64,000 nucleotides of DNA from Caballeronia arvi (GTDB lineage: Bacteria > Pseudomonadota > Gammaproteobacteria > Burkholderiales > Burkholderiaceae), in the NCBI RefSeq assembly GCF_001544695.2, contig NZ_FCOM02000026.1, positions 41,241 to 105,240 of the forward strand, given 5' to 3'. Below the pieces are notes generated by a model, which was given only the letters and a program-made list of their open reading frames with translations, was not told the DNA's origin and did not search any database. Position numbers and translations under genes: made by a program. Shown piece after piece: positions 43,729-52,230 of the stretch (within the stretch, counting starts at the first letter, position 1; every line of letters starts with the position of its first letter).

Positions 43729-45462
43729 TCAACGCGCCACGAACACGAACGGTGCAAGACCGCTATACGCGGAACCACTGGTGAATGACCGCATCCCGAG
43801 GTCGATATTCCTGTACATGCCGTCCGCACGCTGCTTCAACTGATTGACGGACCAGACGCCGCTTCGCTCCAGAAGGATGGACTGCGTCCTCGGTTCGTAC
43901 TGGAGATAACCCAGCAGGTTCGACGAAGCCAGCAAGGTCGTCTTGGCTCGGCTCGCCACGTCATAGAGGATGATCGGACTCGGTTTCGTGTCGTTGTCGT
44001 CGGCAAAAAGGATTTGCTGGTTGCTGATGGCCGCGAGGAATTTCGGGTTCTTTTCCGGCAGATCGGTCAGCACGCGCGTAATGCCGCTTTCCAGGTCCAT
44101 TTCCGTCAGACTGCCCTGGGCCGCCGCAGACGCGAAGCTGACGAAGTAGGCCTTCTTGCCATCGGGGGTCACGGCGAACTGATCATGGAGCGTGCTCGGC
44201 GCCGAACCTGCCGGGTAGCCGCCTGTGATCAGCGAGAGGGCCGTGTCGATGCGCAGCACTTCCACCTTCGTCCCCTCCGCGATCGATAGCGCGTAGATGT
44301 TCCCACTGTCGTTTCTTGCCGTCGCCAGCCTGATGAGGTTGAAGGCTTCTGGCAACACGATCGTTCTGACGAGCGTCCCGGCGTCCGCGTCGATGATGCT
44401 GATGACGTTCTTGCTCGACAGATAGACCTGACTTCCATCCGGCGCGGGCTGAAGGTCATAGCCGGTGAACGTCGTCAGCAACGGACCGATGGGCGTGACG
44501 CGCAAGACCGTATTCGTCGCCGTGTCGATGGTCGCGAGATCGATCGATGTCGAACTTCTTTCGAGAAGCACGTGCAGCCGTTTTCCATCGGTGCTGGCGA
44601 ACATTCGGTCGACCCGCTTGTAGTCGCCCGTCAGCGACAGATCGATCGAAGCCTTCGCGGCGTGCGTGGAGAAGTCGTACGCGGTCACCTGCGCAGGGGC
44701 TTGCGCGCGCGTCAGCGTGTACACGGTTTCGTTGCCGCGCGGAGGCCCGTAGTACTTCTGCGCCATCTCGATGTCGGTGGCGCTGAGCTTGCCGTCGCCG
44801 TTCCACTTCGGATTGCAGTAGTTCATGATCGATGCGAGATCCCACGGCCCGATCATCGTGTCGCCCGAATTGCCTTGCGCGGGCTCCGTGCACGTCGAAG
44901 GCGTGTCCGGCCGGTTTTGCTCGTGCGCAAAGCCCAGCGCGTGACCGAATTCATGCGCGGCAAGGCGGCGAATGCAGAACTCCTCGCGCCCCTGGCAACT
45001 CTGGCTCCAGTTCATGAAGGTGAAATTGAGCACCATGCCACCCGCCGCGTTGTTCAGCATTGCGCCGAGGCCAAAGGTGTGCGGCCCTTCCGCCGCACTG
45101 TCTTCGACGGAAATCCGTATGCCGTAATAGTTCGGATCGTTCGTGCATTGCTGCCAGCCCGAGAACTGGGCGCCGGAATGCTGCTCCCAGGTCTCTTTGA
45201 CCGCGAGACGCGTCCACTTGCGCTGTTCCGAATATCGCGCGAAATCGGCATTGTTCATGTCCCAGCACACACCGATGGGAAAGCGATCCCAGATGACCGT
45301 CGACAACGCGTAACCCTTCGTCGTGCTCACATCCTGAGCTGCCGGTTGTGCGGCCGCACCCTTCGCGTTCGATCCTGGTGCATCGGAGCCGGCATCGCCC
45401 CCGCATGCACTGAGAAGTACTCCTGAAAAAACTGCCAGAACGAGCCCTCTGATCCTTCTCAT
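43729..45462 (-). CDS. Metzincin-like metalloprotease/beta-propeller lipoprotein
   Basis: 577 residues. A signal peptide ends in lipobox LLSAC (Cys20). A metalloprotease domain follows: HEFGHALGFAHE (170-181) gives the HExxHxxGxxH zinc site with an extra Glu as in astacins, and SIMNYC (211-216) looks like the Met-turn. From about 235 to the end are repeated YVTN/WD-type beta-strand units (for example TVYTLTRAQAPAQ, ASTDGKRLHVLL, APDGSQVYLSS), compatible with a seven-bladed propeller. It is likely surface-exposed or periplasmic. Confidence 0.82.
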   Translation of the reverse strand: MRRIRGLVLAVFSGVLLSACGGDAGSDAPGSNAKGAAAQPAAQDVSTTKGYALSTVIWDRFPIGVCWDMNNADFARYSEQRKWTRLAVKETWEQHSGAQFSGWQQCTNDPNYYGIRISVEDSAAEGPHTFGLGAMLNNAAGGMVLNFTFMNWSQSCQGREEFCIRRLAAHEFGHALGFAHEQNRPDTPSTCTEPAQGNSGDTMIGPWDLASIMNYCNPKWNGDGKLSATDIEMAQKYYGPPRGNETVYTLTRAQAPAQVTAYDFSTHAAKASIDLSLTGDYKRVDRMFASTDGKRLHVLLERSSTSIDLATIDTATNTVLRVTPIGPLLTTFTGYDLQPAPDGSQVYLSSKNVISIIDADAGTLVRTIVLPEAFNLIRLATARNDSGNIYALSIAEGTKVEVLRIDTALSLITGGYPAGSAPSTLHDQFAVTPDGKKAYFVSFASAAAQGSLTEMDLESGITRVLTDLPEKNPKFLAAISNQQILFADDNDTKPSPIILYDVASRAKTTLLASSNLLGYLQYEPRTQSILLERSGVWSVNQLKQRADGMYRNIDLGMRSFTSGSAYSGLAPFVFVAR

Positions 45463-45799
45463 TTTCTTCTCCGTTAAGTCGAGACCATGCCAACTCGCGC
45501 ATGGCGGAAGGAAATATCTTTCAGTGCGTAATCAGACCGGAAGATTCTTTACAGGAGAATTTCCGCAAGCTTCTGCCTTTCAACGCGTGGGCGTCAATCA
45601 TTAATTGCACGAATTGTGGGATGAGGAAGCGCCACGGGGTAACGGGTACGGCCTTAGCTGGCGTTACCGGCTACGCGGGAAGTACGAGCGTGCGGAGCCA
45701 GGGCTTTTTTTTCATCCTCTGCACGTGCAATCGACCGCATGCATACTCTCGCTTCATGGACAAAGCATCGCGGCGAGAAGACCGCGGCCCGGAGACCCG
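45463..45799. other. Divergent promoter region between protease and LysR genes
   Basis: 337 bases with patches of lower GC (45500-45620). A 107-residue open frame on the plus strand was considered and rejected as coding. Promoters for both flanking genes are expected here. No repeat was identified. Confidence 0.4.
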
Positions 45800-46717
45800 A
45801 TGCGTTTCGATCTGCAATCGCTGAAATTATTCGTCGCTGTCTGCGAGCACGGCAGTATCGCGCGCGCGGCGGAAGCCGGGAATATCGCGCCTTCGGCGCT
45901 CAGCAAGCGCATGTCTCAGCTCGAAGACACCCTCAAGACCGCCCTCTTCGTGCGCAGCAACAAAGGGCTCGAACTGACGGCCGCCGCCGCGGCGCTCTTG
46001 CAGCACGCACGGGTGCTCCTGCGCGACATCGCACAAATGGAAAGCGAGCTGCTCGATCATGCGGAAGGCGTGCGCGGACAGATCCGGCTCCATGCCAGCC
46101 TGTCCACCATCGTCCAGTACATCGCCAACGATATCCGCGATTTCCTCGAGTTGCATCCGGGGCTGCGCATCGATCTGCAAGAAAGTCTGAGTCCCGCCGT
46201 CGTGCGAGCCGTGGCCGAAAACGCAGCCGATATCGGCGTATTCGGCGGCACGACGGTCACCACCGGCCTGCAGGTATTCCCCTATCGCAGCGATCGGCTC
46301 GTGGTCATCATGCCGCCCGATCATCCGTTGAGCCGCGCCGAACGGGTGAAATTCCGCGAAGTGGCCGAATACCCGCTGGTGGGGCCGCAGGCGGGCAGCT
46401 ATCTGAATTCGCTGGTGTTGCGCGCCGCCGCCGATCTGGATCATCCGCTCAAATTATCGATCCGGGTCAACGGTTTCGAGCCGGTGCGCAGCATGGTGGA
46501 AGCGCGCCTCGGCATCGGCCTCGTGCCGGAGCGTCATGCCGAGCGTTACGTCAGTTCGGCGCCGCTGGTCGCCGTGCAGCTCGACGAAACCTGGGCCGAA
46601 CGGCACTGGAAGATCTGCGTGCGAGAGGCCGAGTCGCTTCCCGCGCCCGTCCAGCTCTTTCTCAGTCATCTGCTCGCGAGTCGGGATGCGCAGCAGACGC
46701 GCGGTGATCACGAATAA
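45800..46717 (+). CDS. LysR-family regulator, convergent with the LeuCDB/ABC operon
   Basis: 305 residues with GGAGA just upstream of the ATG. HTH: GSIARAAEAGNIAPSALSKRMSQLE. The effector domain includes DIGVFGGTTVTTGLQVFPY and a ligand pocket typical of aromatic- or carboxylate-responsive members. Its 3' end overlaps the last gene of the leftward nine-gene operon by 10 bases. Proximity suggests it controls that operon, though it is at its far end rather than its promoter. Confidence 0.88.
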   Translation: MRFDLQSLKLFVAVCEHGSIARAAEAGNIAPSALSKRMSQLEDTLKTALFVRSNKGLELTAAAAALLQHARVLLRDIAQMESELLDHAEGVRGQIRLHASLSTIVQYIANDIRDFLELHPGLRIDLQESLSPAVVRAVAENAADIGVFGGTTVTTGLQVFPYRSDRLVVIMPPDHPLSRAERVKFREVAEYPLVGPQAGSYLNSLVLRAAADLDHPLKLSIRVNGFEPVRSMVEARLGIGLVPERHAERYVSSAPLVAVQLDETWAERHWKICVREAESLPAPVQLFLSHLLASRDAQQTRGDHE

Positions 46718-47631
46718 GCCAGCTTCAACCCGGCCTGCGGCCACGGCAAAGTGCCGAGACGTCCCGTGCCGGACATCGTGATGTAAGCCGTTTTCATGTC
46801 GATGCCGCCGAAGCAGATATTCGTCACCATGCCGTCGGGCACCATCGCCTGCCGGAGCACCTCGCCCGTCGGCGCGACCACCGTGATGCAGCCCGTGACG
46901 AGCGTGGCCACGCAGATATTGCCCGCTGCATCCACGGCCAGGCTGTCGAAGCGCTGGTAGCCAGGCAAACCGCACACCAGACGCCCGCCGTGCGGCGACG
47001 GATAAGGATGCTTGCGCGCCTGGCCAGGCGCTTCCAGATCGAACGCCCACAGTCGCGCGGTCTCGGTCTCCGCCACATAGACGACACGGTCGTCCGGCGA
47101 CAGACCGACACCGTTGGCCGTCGTAAGCGGGTACGCCACTTCGACGATCATCGATCCATCGGCGCGCGCGTAATAGAGGCCCGCGTGATCGCGGTCACGC
47201 AGCCGGTTCTTGCCGAAATCGGTGAAGTAGAAGCCGCCGTCGTGGTCGAACACGATATCGTTGGGACCGCACAGCGGATAGTCGCCGCAGCGGTCGTACA
47301 GCGTCGTCAGCGCACCTGTGCGCGGGTCGAAGCGTTCGATACGGCCGCTGGTATATCGCGGATGCACGCCCGGCTTCGTGCGGTTCAACCCCGCGACGGT
47401 CCGGAACAGGAAGCCTCCGTTGTTGCAGATGTAGAAGGCGCCGTCCGGCCCCAGCGCCAGGCCGTTGGGACCGCCGCCGACATCCGCGAGCACGCTCACC
47501 GTGCCATCGGCGGCCACGCGGCTGAGCGTCTCGCGCTCGATCTCGACCAGCACGATCGAGCCATCGGGCATCGCCACCGGCCCTTCGGGAAATTTCAGGC
47601 CTTCGGCCAGGATTCGCACGCCGCTTTCCAT
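46708..47631 (-). CDS. SMP-30/gluconolactonase-family lactonase
   Basis: 307 residues. The six-bladed propeller signature is present: EGLKFPEGPVAMPDGSIVLVE, NGLALGPDGAFYICNN, GPNDIVFDHDGGFYFTDF and TANGVGLSPDDRVVYVAET, with metal-ligand Glu, Asn and Asp at the expected places. Such enzymes open sugar or organophosphate lactones with a divalent metal. It is the last gene of the LeuCDB/ABC/SDR operon, so it may open a lactone intermediate. A longer open frame running to 48699 is a coincidental upstream extension. Confidence 0.85.
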   Translation of the reverse strand: MESGVRILAEGLKFPEGPVAMPDGSIVLVEIERETLSRVAADGTVSVLADVGGGPNGLALGPDGAFYICNNGGFLFRTVAGLNRTKPGVHPRYTSGRIERFDPRTGALTTLYDRCGDYPLCGPNDIVFDHDGGFYFTDFGKNRLRDRDHAGLYYARADGSMIVEVAYPLTTANGVGLSPDDRVVYVAETETARLWAFDLEAPGQARKHPYPSPHGGRLVCGLPGYQRFDSLAVDAAGNICVATLVTGCITVVAPTGEVLRQAMVPDGMVTNICFGGIDMKTAYITMSGTGRLGTLPWPQAGLKLAYS

Positions 47632-47648
47632 CGTCGCCTCTGCTCGAA

Positions 47649-48674
47649 TCAGTGCTTGCCGGAATTCTCGACGAAGCGATTGTCGTAAGTCGCCTTCAGA
47701 TCGATTCCGGCCTTGCCGATGTCGGGATCGAAGGCGGTCAGCACATCCAGCACGGTATGCGCTGCGGCGTCCGTCATCAGGCCGTCGCGCGAGATGCAGC
47801 TGCGCATGTTGCCGTAAGCGCGGGCGAAGACCGCCTTCTCGGCCAGCGCGTATTGCTGCGGCACGGCCGCGGCGACCTGCTCGGGCGTCGCCTGCGCCAT
47901 CCAGCGCTCGGCTTCCAGAATCGCGTTCGTGACCGCCTGCACGGTATTCGGATATCTGGCGACGAACTCCCGCGTCGTGTAGATGGACGCCTCCGGATAG
48001 TCTCCGCCCAGCGTGGCGCGCGTACCGGCGGGATCGCGCATCACGGCCAGCGGAAAGAGATCGCCGCTGTCCTGCAGCACGGTCGCGACCGGGTCGTTGC
48101 TCATCAGGCCGTCGATCTGTCCGCTGCGCGCCGCGGCAATCGCGCCCGCCGACGAGCCCACGCCGATGATCGATACATCGCCCGGCTTGACGCCGGACTT
48201 GCTCAGCAGGTAATTCACGCCCATGTGGAAGCTCGAACCGGGCGAGCTCACGCCGATGCGCATGCCCTTCAGATCCGCGTACGTCTTGACCTTGCCGTGG
48301 CTGGCCCGCGTCACGCCGAACACCCAGCCGGGGCACGATGCCAGAGTGACGAACGACACCAGCTTCTGTCCTTTCGCCGCCATCGTGATGGTGTTGGAAT
48401 ACGCGCCCGCCACGATATCGGCGCTGCCGCCGATCATCGCTTGCAGAGCCTTCGCGCCGCCGCTGAACACGCCGATCTCGACGTCCAGCCCGGCCTGTTT
48501 GAAGTATCCGCGGCTGTCCGCGATGACCATCGGCAGATAGGGAAAGCCTACGCCCGCGGCGGCAAGATGAAGTTTCGGCTTCTCCGGCACGGGCGCGGCG
48601 CTGGCGGAAAGGGAATTCAGCAAGGCCGCGCCGGCGGCCACTATCGGCAATAACAGACGCCAGAACGTTCTCAC
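47649..48674 (-). CDS. ABC transporter substrate-binding protein (TauA/NMT1-like), second copy
   Basis: 341 residues, starting at GTG 48674 or TTG 48689; the former is preferred but the ribosome site is weak. The signal peptide is followed by AAPVPEKPKLHLAAAGVGFPYLP, and the body (ADSRGYFKQAGLDVEIGVFSGG, GGSADIVAGAYSNTITM, CPGWVFGV, GMRIGVSSPGSSFH) closely resembles the protein at 51113-52138. Family ligands include sulfonates, aromatic acids and nitriles. The two proteins in one operon share one permease/ATPase pair. Confidence 0.85.
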   Translation of the reverse strand: MRTFWRLLLPIVAAGAALLNSLSASAAPVPEKPKLHLAAAGVGFPYLPMVIADSRGYFKQAGLDVEIGVFSGGAKALQAMIGGSADIVAGAYSNTITMAAKGQKLVSFVTLASCPGWVFGVTRASHGKVKTYADLKGMRIGVSSPGSSFHMGVNYLLSKSGVKPGDVSIIGVGSSAGAIAAARSGQIDGLMSNDPVATVLQDSGDLFPLAVMRDPAGTRATLGGDYPEASIYTTREFVARYPNTVQAVTNAILEAERWMAQATPEQVAAAVPQQYALAEKAVFARAYGNMRSCISRDGLMTDAAAHTVLDVLTAFDPDIGKAGIDLKATYDNRFVENSGKH

Positions 48675-48685
48675 GATGGCTCGTC

Positions 48686-49441
48686 TCAATAGGTGGCACG
48701 GCCGCCGGACAGGTCGAAAACGGCGCCGGTGGTGAACGAATTCTCTTCGCTGGCGAGCCAGGCGATCATCGCGGCCGCTTCGTGGAGTTCGAGAAAGCGC
48801 GCGCGCGGAATCTTGCCCAGCATGTAGCGGATATGCTCGGGCGACTGCTCCATCGCGCCGGGCGTGCGCGCCACGGCAGGCGTGACGCAGTTGACCGCGA
48901 TATCGTGGCTCGCCAGTTCCTTGCCCAGCGATTTCGTCATGGCGATGACGGCCGCCTTGGCCGAACTGTAGGCCGCCGCATTCGGATTGCCTTCCTTGCC
49001 GGCAACCGAGGCGAGATTGACGATCCGCCCGTAGTTCTGGCCGATCATGACGGGCGCCACGGCGCGGCAGCAGTGAAACGTGCCGTTGAGGTCGATATCG
49101 ATCACCTGCTTCCAGACATCGGGTGGATAGTCGGTCAGCGGTGCATTGGGCCCGACGATCGCCGCGTTATTGATCAGGATATCGATGCGTCCGGCCGCTT
49201 TCATCGTCCCCGCGACGGCTGCTTCGACGCTCGCGTAGTCGGCGATATCGACGTGCTCGAAGTGGACAGCGTGCTCGCCCAGCTCGTTGCGGGCCGTGTC
49301 CATGCCCACGGGACTGATGTCCCAGATCGCCAGCCGCGCGCCCGAGTCGAGCAGCCGGCGTCCGACCGCGAGGCCGATGCCCTGCGCGCCGCCCGTCACC
49401 ACGGCGACGCGGTCCTTCAGATTGATCGCGTTGATTTGCAA
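48686..49441 (-). CDS. SDR-family oxidoreductase
   Basis: 251 residues. TGGAQGIG (nucleotide site), NNAAIVG, catalytic Ser in NLASVAG, and YSSAK give the full classical SDR set. NAD or NADP preference is not clear; Asp in WDISP (about residue 40) favours NAD. It probably oxidises an alcohol group of the operon's substrate. It lies between the permease gene and the second binding-protein gene. Confidence 0.88.
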   Translation of the reverse strand: MQINAINLKDRVAVVTGGAQGIGLAVGRRLLDSGARLAIWDISPVGMDTARNELGEHAVHFEHVDIADYASVEAAVAGTMKAAGRIDILINNAAIVGPNAPLTDYPPDVWKQVIDIDLNGTFHCCRAVAPVMIGQNYGRIVNLASVAGKEGNPNAAAYSSAKAAVIAMTKSLGKELASHDIAVNCVTPAVARTPGAMEQSPEHIRYMLGKIPRARFLELHEAAAMIAWLASEENSFTTGAVFDLSGGRATY

Positions 49442-49474
49442 AATGGTTTCCTCGAAGTTTGGCTCGCCGGTCGA

Positions 49475-50281
49475 TCAGGCGCTCGCGGCGACGGTCTGCC
49501 CGGCAACGGGGCGCCAGCGCAGCAGGTGGTCTTCGACCATCGACACAGCCGTATCGAGGACCAGCGCGAACACGGTCAGCACCAGAATGCCCGCGATGAC
49601 CGAGTTGATATCGAACACGCCTTCGGCCAGCAGGATCAGATAACCGACGCCCTTCTCCGAGCCGAGGTACTCGCCCACCACGCTGCCGACGAAAGCGATG
49701 CCGATCGCGTTATGCAGGCTGGAGAACACCCAGCTCGTCGCCGAAGGCAGGTACACATGGCGCATCAGCTGGCGCGAATTGGCGCCCAGCATGCGGGTAT
49801 TGGACAGCACCGTCGGGCTGACTTCGCGGACGCCCTGAAACACGTTGAAGAACACCACGAAGAACACCAGCGTCACGCCCAGCGCCACCTTCGACCAGAT
49901 GCCGAGGCCGAACCAGAGCGCGAAGATCGGTGCGAAGATGAGGCGCGGCATCGAGTTCATCGCCTTGATGAACGGATCGAACACGACCGCGAGGAACGGG
50001 TTGAGCGCGAGCCACAATCCGCACGCCAGCCCGAAGGCCGTGCCGATCGCGAACGCCAGCATGGTTTCGAGCAGCGTCGTGTACAGGTGGCGGAACACCG
50101 AGCCCGTCACGAACCACTCGAAGATGCGGCGCGCCACGCCGACCGGATCGCCGAAGAAGAACGGCGACAGCCATTTCTGCCCCGTGCCGAGCCACCAAAG
50201 AAACAGGACGCCGAACAGGATCGCCAGGCGGGTGATCAGGACCGTAAGCCGGTTGTTCGGATCAAACTCGATTGCGCGCAT
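49475..50281 (-). CDS. ABC transporter permease (TauC/SsuC-like)
   Basis: 268 residues with six membrane helices and the binding-protein-dependent permease loop (FFNVFQGVREVSPTVLSNTRMLGANSRQLMRHVYLPSA). It overlaps the ATPase gene by 20 bases, as in many TauBC pairs. It is the only permease gene here, so it is likely to be a homodimer. Confidence 0.9.
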   Translation of the reverse strand: MRAIEFDPNNRLTVLITRLAILFGVLFLWWLGTGQKWLSPFFFGDPVGVARRIFEWFVTGSVFRHLYTTLLETMLAFAIGTAFGLACGLWLALNPFLAVVFDPFIKAMNSMPRLIFAPIFALWFGLGIWSKVALGVTLVFFVVFFNVFQGVREVSPTVLSNTRMLGANSRQLMRHVYLPSATSWVFSSLHNAIGIAFVGSVVGEYLGSEKGVGYLILLAEGVFDINSVIAGILVLTVFALVLDTAVSMVEDHLLRWRPVAGQTVAASA

Positions 50282-51116
50282 AGCTTTTCAGAACCTCGCC
50301 TCGAAGCACGTCCCAGATCTGGGTGTGCAGTTGCAGGAAACGCTGCGTCATGCGGATTTCCGACATCTCGCGCGGCCGCTCCAGATCGATCTCGAACTCG
50401 GCGATAGGCCGTGTGCCAGGCCCCGCCGACAACACGATGACGCGGTCCGACAGCGAAATGGCCTCTTCCAGATCGTGCGTCACGAACATGACGGACTTGC
50501 GGTCGTGCGACCACAACTGCAGCAGTTCGTTTTCCATCAGATGCCGGGTCTGGATATCCAGCGCGCTGAACGGCTCGTCCATCAGGATGATGCGGGGATT
50601 CAGCGCCAGCGCCTGCGCGAGGCCGGCACGCTTGCGCATGCCCCCGGACATCTGATGCGGATATTTCTTGCCGTGCCCGTGCAGGCCGACCCGCTCCAGC
50701 CAGCCGCGCGCCACGCCGAGCGCCTCCTCGCGCGGCATGCCGCGAAAGATCAGGCCCATCGCGATGTTGTCTTCGGCCGTCTTCCAGGGCATGAGCGCGT
50801 CCACCTGGAACAGATAGGCAGCCTGCGTGTTGAGGCCGTGCGTCAACTTCTTGCCGAACACGCTCAGGCTGCCCGACGAGGGCCGCGTCAGCCCCGCGGC
50901 CACGTTCAGCAGCGTGGACTTGCCGCAGCCCGTCGGACCGACGATCGAGACGAACTCGCCGTCGCCGATCGTCAGGCTGCCTCCGGAGACGGCGGTGTAA
51001 GTCTGCGCATGCTTGCCATTGCCGGCGAAGGTGCACGTCACGTTGTCGAAGCACAGCGCTTCGCGTCTTTCGGCCTGACCGCTGTCGAGCGGGATGCTGC
51101 ACGCCGCGGTGCTCAT
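50262..51116 (-). CDS. ABC transporter ATP-binding protein (TauB/SsuB-like)
   Basis: 284 residues. Walker A GPTGCGKST, signature MSGGMRKRAGLAQ and Walker B IILMDEPFSALD are intact, with H loop FVTHDLEEA. It energises the permease. It overlaps the upstream binding-protein gene by ATGA and the permease gene by 20 bases. Confidence 0.92.
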   Translation of the reverse strand: MSTAACSIPLDSGQAERREALCFDNVTCTFAGNGKHAQTYTAVSGGSLTIGDGEFVSIVGPTGCGKSTLLNVAAGLTRPSSGSLSVFGKKLTHGLNTQAAYLFQVDALMPWKTAEDNIAMGLIFRGMPREEALGVARGWLERVGLHGHGKKYPHQMSGGMRKRAGLAQALALNPRIILMDEPFSALDIQTRHLMENELLQLWSHDRKSVMFVTHDLEEAISLSDRVIVLSAGPGTRPIAEFEIDLERPREMSEIRMTQRFLQLHTQIWDVLRGEVLKSYARNRV

Positions 51117-52138
51117 GGCTGGATCTCCGCCGCCTTTTTGACGAAGCGGTTGTCGTAGGTCGCGGCGAGGTCGATCTTCGCCGAGGCCACCGCCGGATCG
51201 AAAGCCGACAGCACGTCACGCACGGTCTGAGCGCCCTTGGCCGTGATCTCCCCGTTTTGCGCGATACAGCGGCGGCTGTTCGTGAAGGCCTCCGCATAGA
51301 GCGCCTTGTTGTCCTCGAGGTACTCGCGCGGGACATTGTCCGCGACCTGCTCCGGCGTCGCCTTGGCGATCCACTTTTCGGCGCGCACGATCGCGTTGGC
51401 GACGGCCTGCACCGTCTTCGGATTCTTGTCGATGAAATCCTGCGTCGCGAACAGGCTCGACTCGGGGTAATCCGAACCGAACACCTTCACGTTGCCGTCG
51501 GCGGTGCGCATGTTCTCCAGCGGCTTGAGGCTGCCGTCCTTCGTCAGGATCGTCGCGCTCGGATCGTTGACGATCAGCGCATCGACTTGTCCCGCCCGCA
51601 CCGCCGCGACGGCGCCGGCCGCCTGCCCCACGCCGATGATCGACACGTCCGAAGACTGCAGCCCCGCCTTGTGCAGAATGTAATTGACGGCCATGTGCGT
51701 GCTGGAACCCGGCGCGCTCACGCCGATGCGCATGCCTTTCAGGTCCTTGGGCGACTTGACTTCGGCCTGGCGTTTCTGGGACACGCCGAAGATCCATCCC
51801 GGACAGATGACCTGCGCCGCCACCACGACGAGATGCTGACCCTTGACGGCCATCGTGATGGTGTTCGAATAGGCGCCCGCCACCATGTCGGAGCTGCCGC
51901 CCAGCAGGGCTTCCAGCGTCTTCGAACCGCCGGAGAATGCGGCGATGCTCACGTCCAGCCCTTCGTCCTTGAAGTAGCCGCGCTGCTTGGCGACGAGCAT
52001 CGGCAGATAGGTGATGCCTACCGAAGCCGCTGCGATGTGCAACTCGGGCTTCTCGGGCACATCTTTGGCCACGGCCGAGCCGGACCCGCAGGCAAGCTCG
52101 AACGCTGCGCATAGCGCGATGGCAAGTTTTAGCTTCAT
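51113..52138 (-). CDS. ABC transporter substrate-binding protein (TauA/NMT1-like)
   Basis: 341 residues. The signal peptide contains AFELAC, but the region following is not a convincing lipobox. The mature core (AASVGITYLPMLVAKQRGYFKDEGLDVSIAAFSGG; GGSSDMVAGAYSNTITM; CPGWIFGV; GMRIGVSAPGSSTH) matches the protein at 47649. It opens the transport part of the operon, 92 bases after leuB. Confidence 0.87.
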   Translation of the reverse strand: MKLKLAIALCAAFELACGSGSAVAKDVPEKPELHIAAASVGITYLPMLVAKQRGYFKDEGLDVSIAAFSGGSKTLEALLGGSSDMVAGAYSNTITMAVKGQHLVVVAAQVICPGWIFGVSQKRQAEVKSPKDLKGMRIGVSAPGSSTHMAVNYILHKAGLQSSDVSIIGVGQAAGAVAAVRAGQVDALIVNDPSATILTKDGSLKPLENMRTADGNVKVFGSDYPESSLFATQDFIDKNPKTVQAVANAIVRAEKWIAKATPEQVADNVPREYLEDNKALYAEAFTNSRRCIAQNGEITAKGAQTVRDVLSAFDPAVASAKIDLAATYDNRFVKKAAEIQP

Positions 52139-52230
52139 GGTTGTCTCCTCCCTTTCAAGGGATATTCTGGTGCGACGAACTGCCTGCGATGGACCGGCTC
52201 CCTGCTCCTGATTTCGCGACGCGCTCTCCT

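Noticed and set aside
42261..43829. A longer start for the MHS-type transporter
   Set aside because: The extension crosses an A/T-rich promoter-like region and adds residues unlike the family; the ATG at 43625 has GGGGATT upstream.
45501..45824. A 107-residue plus-strand open frame in the protease/LysR gap
   Set aside because: It has no ribosome site or recognisable motif, mixed composition, and overlaps the LysR start in a different frame.
46708..48699. A 663-residue open frame suggesting a fusion of an unknown domain to the SMP-30 lactonase
   Set aside because: The N-terminal half is another frame of the second ABC binding-protein gene. The lactonase has its own ATG at 47631 with a normal family start.
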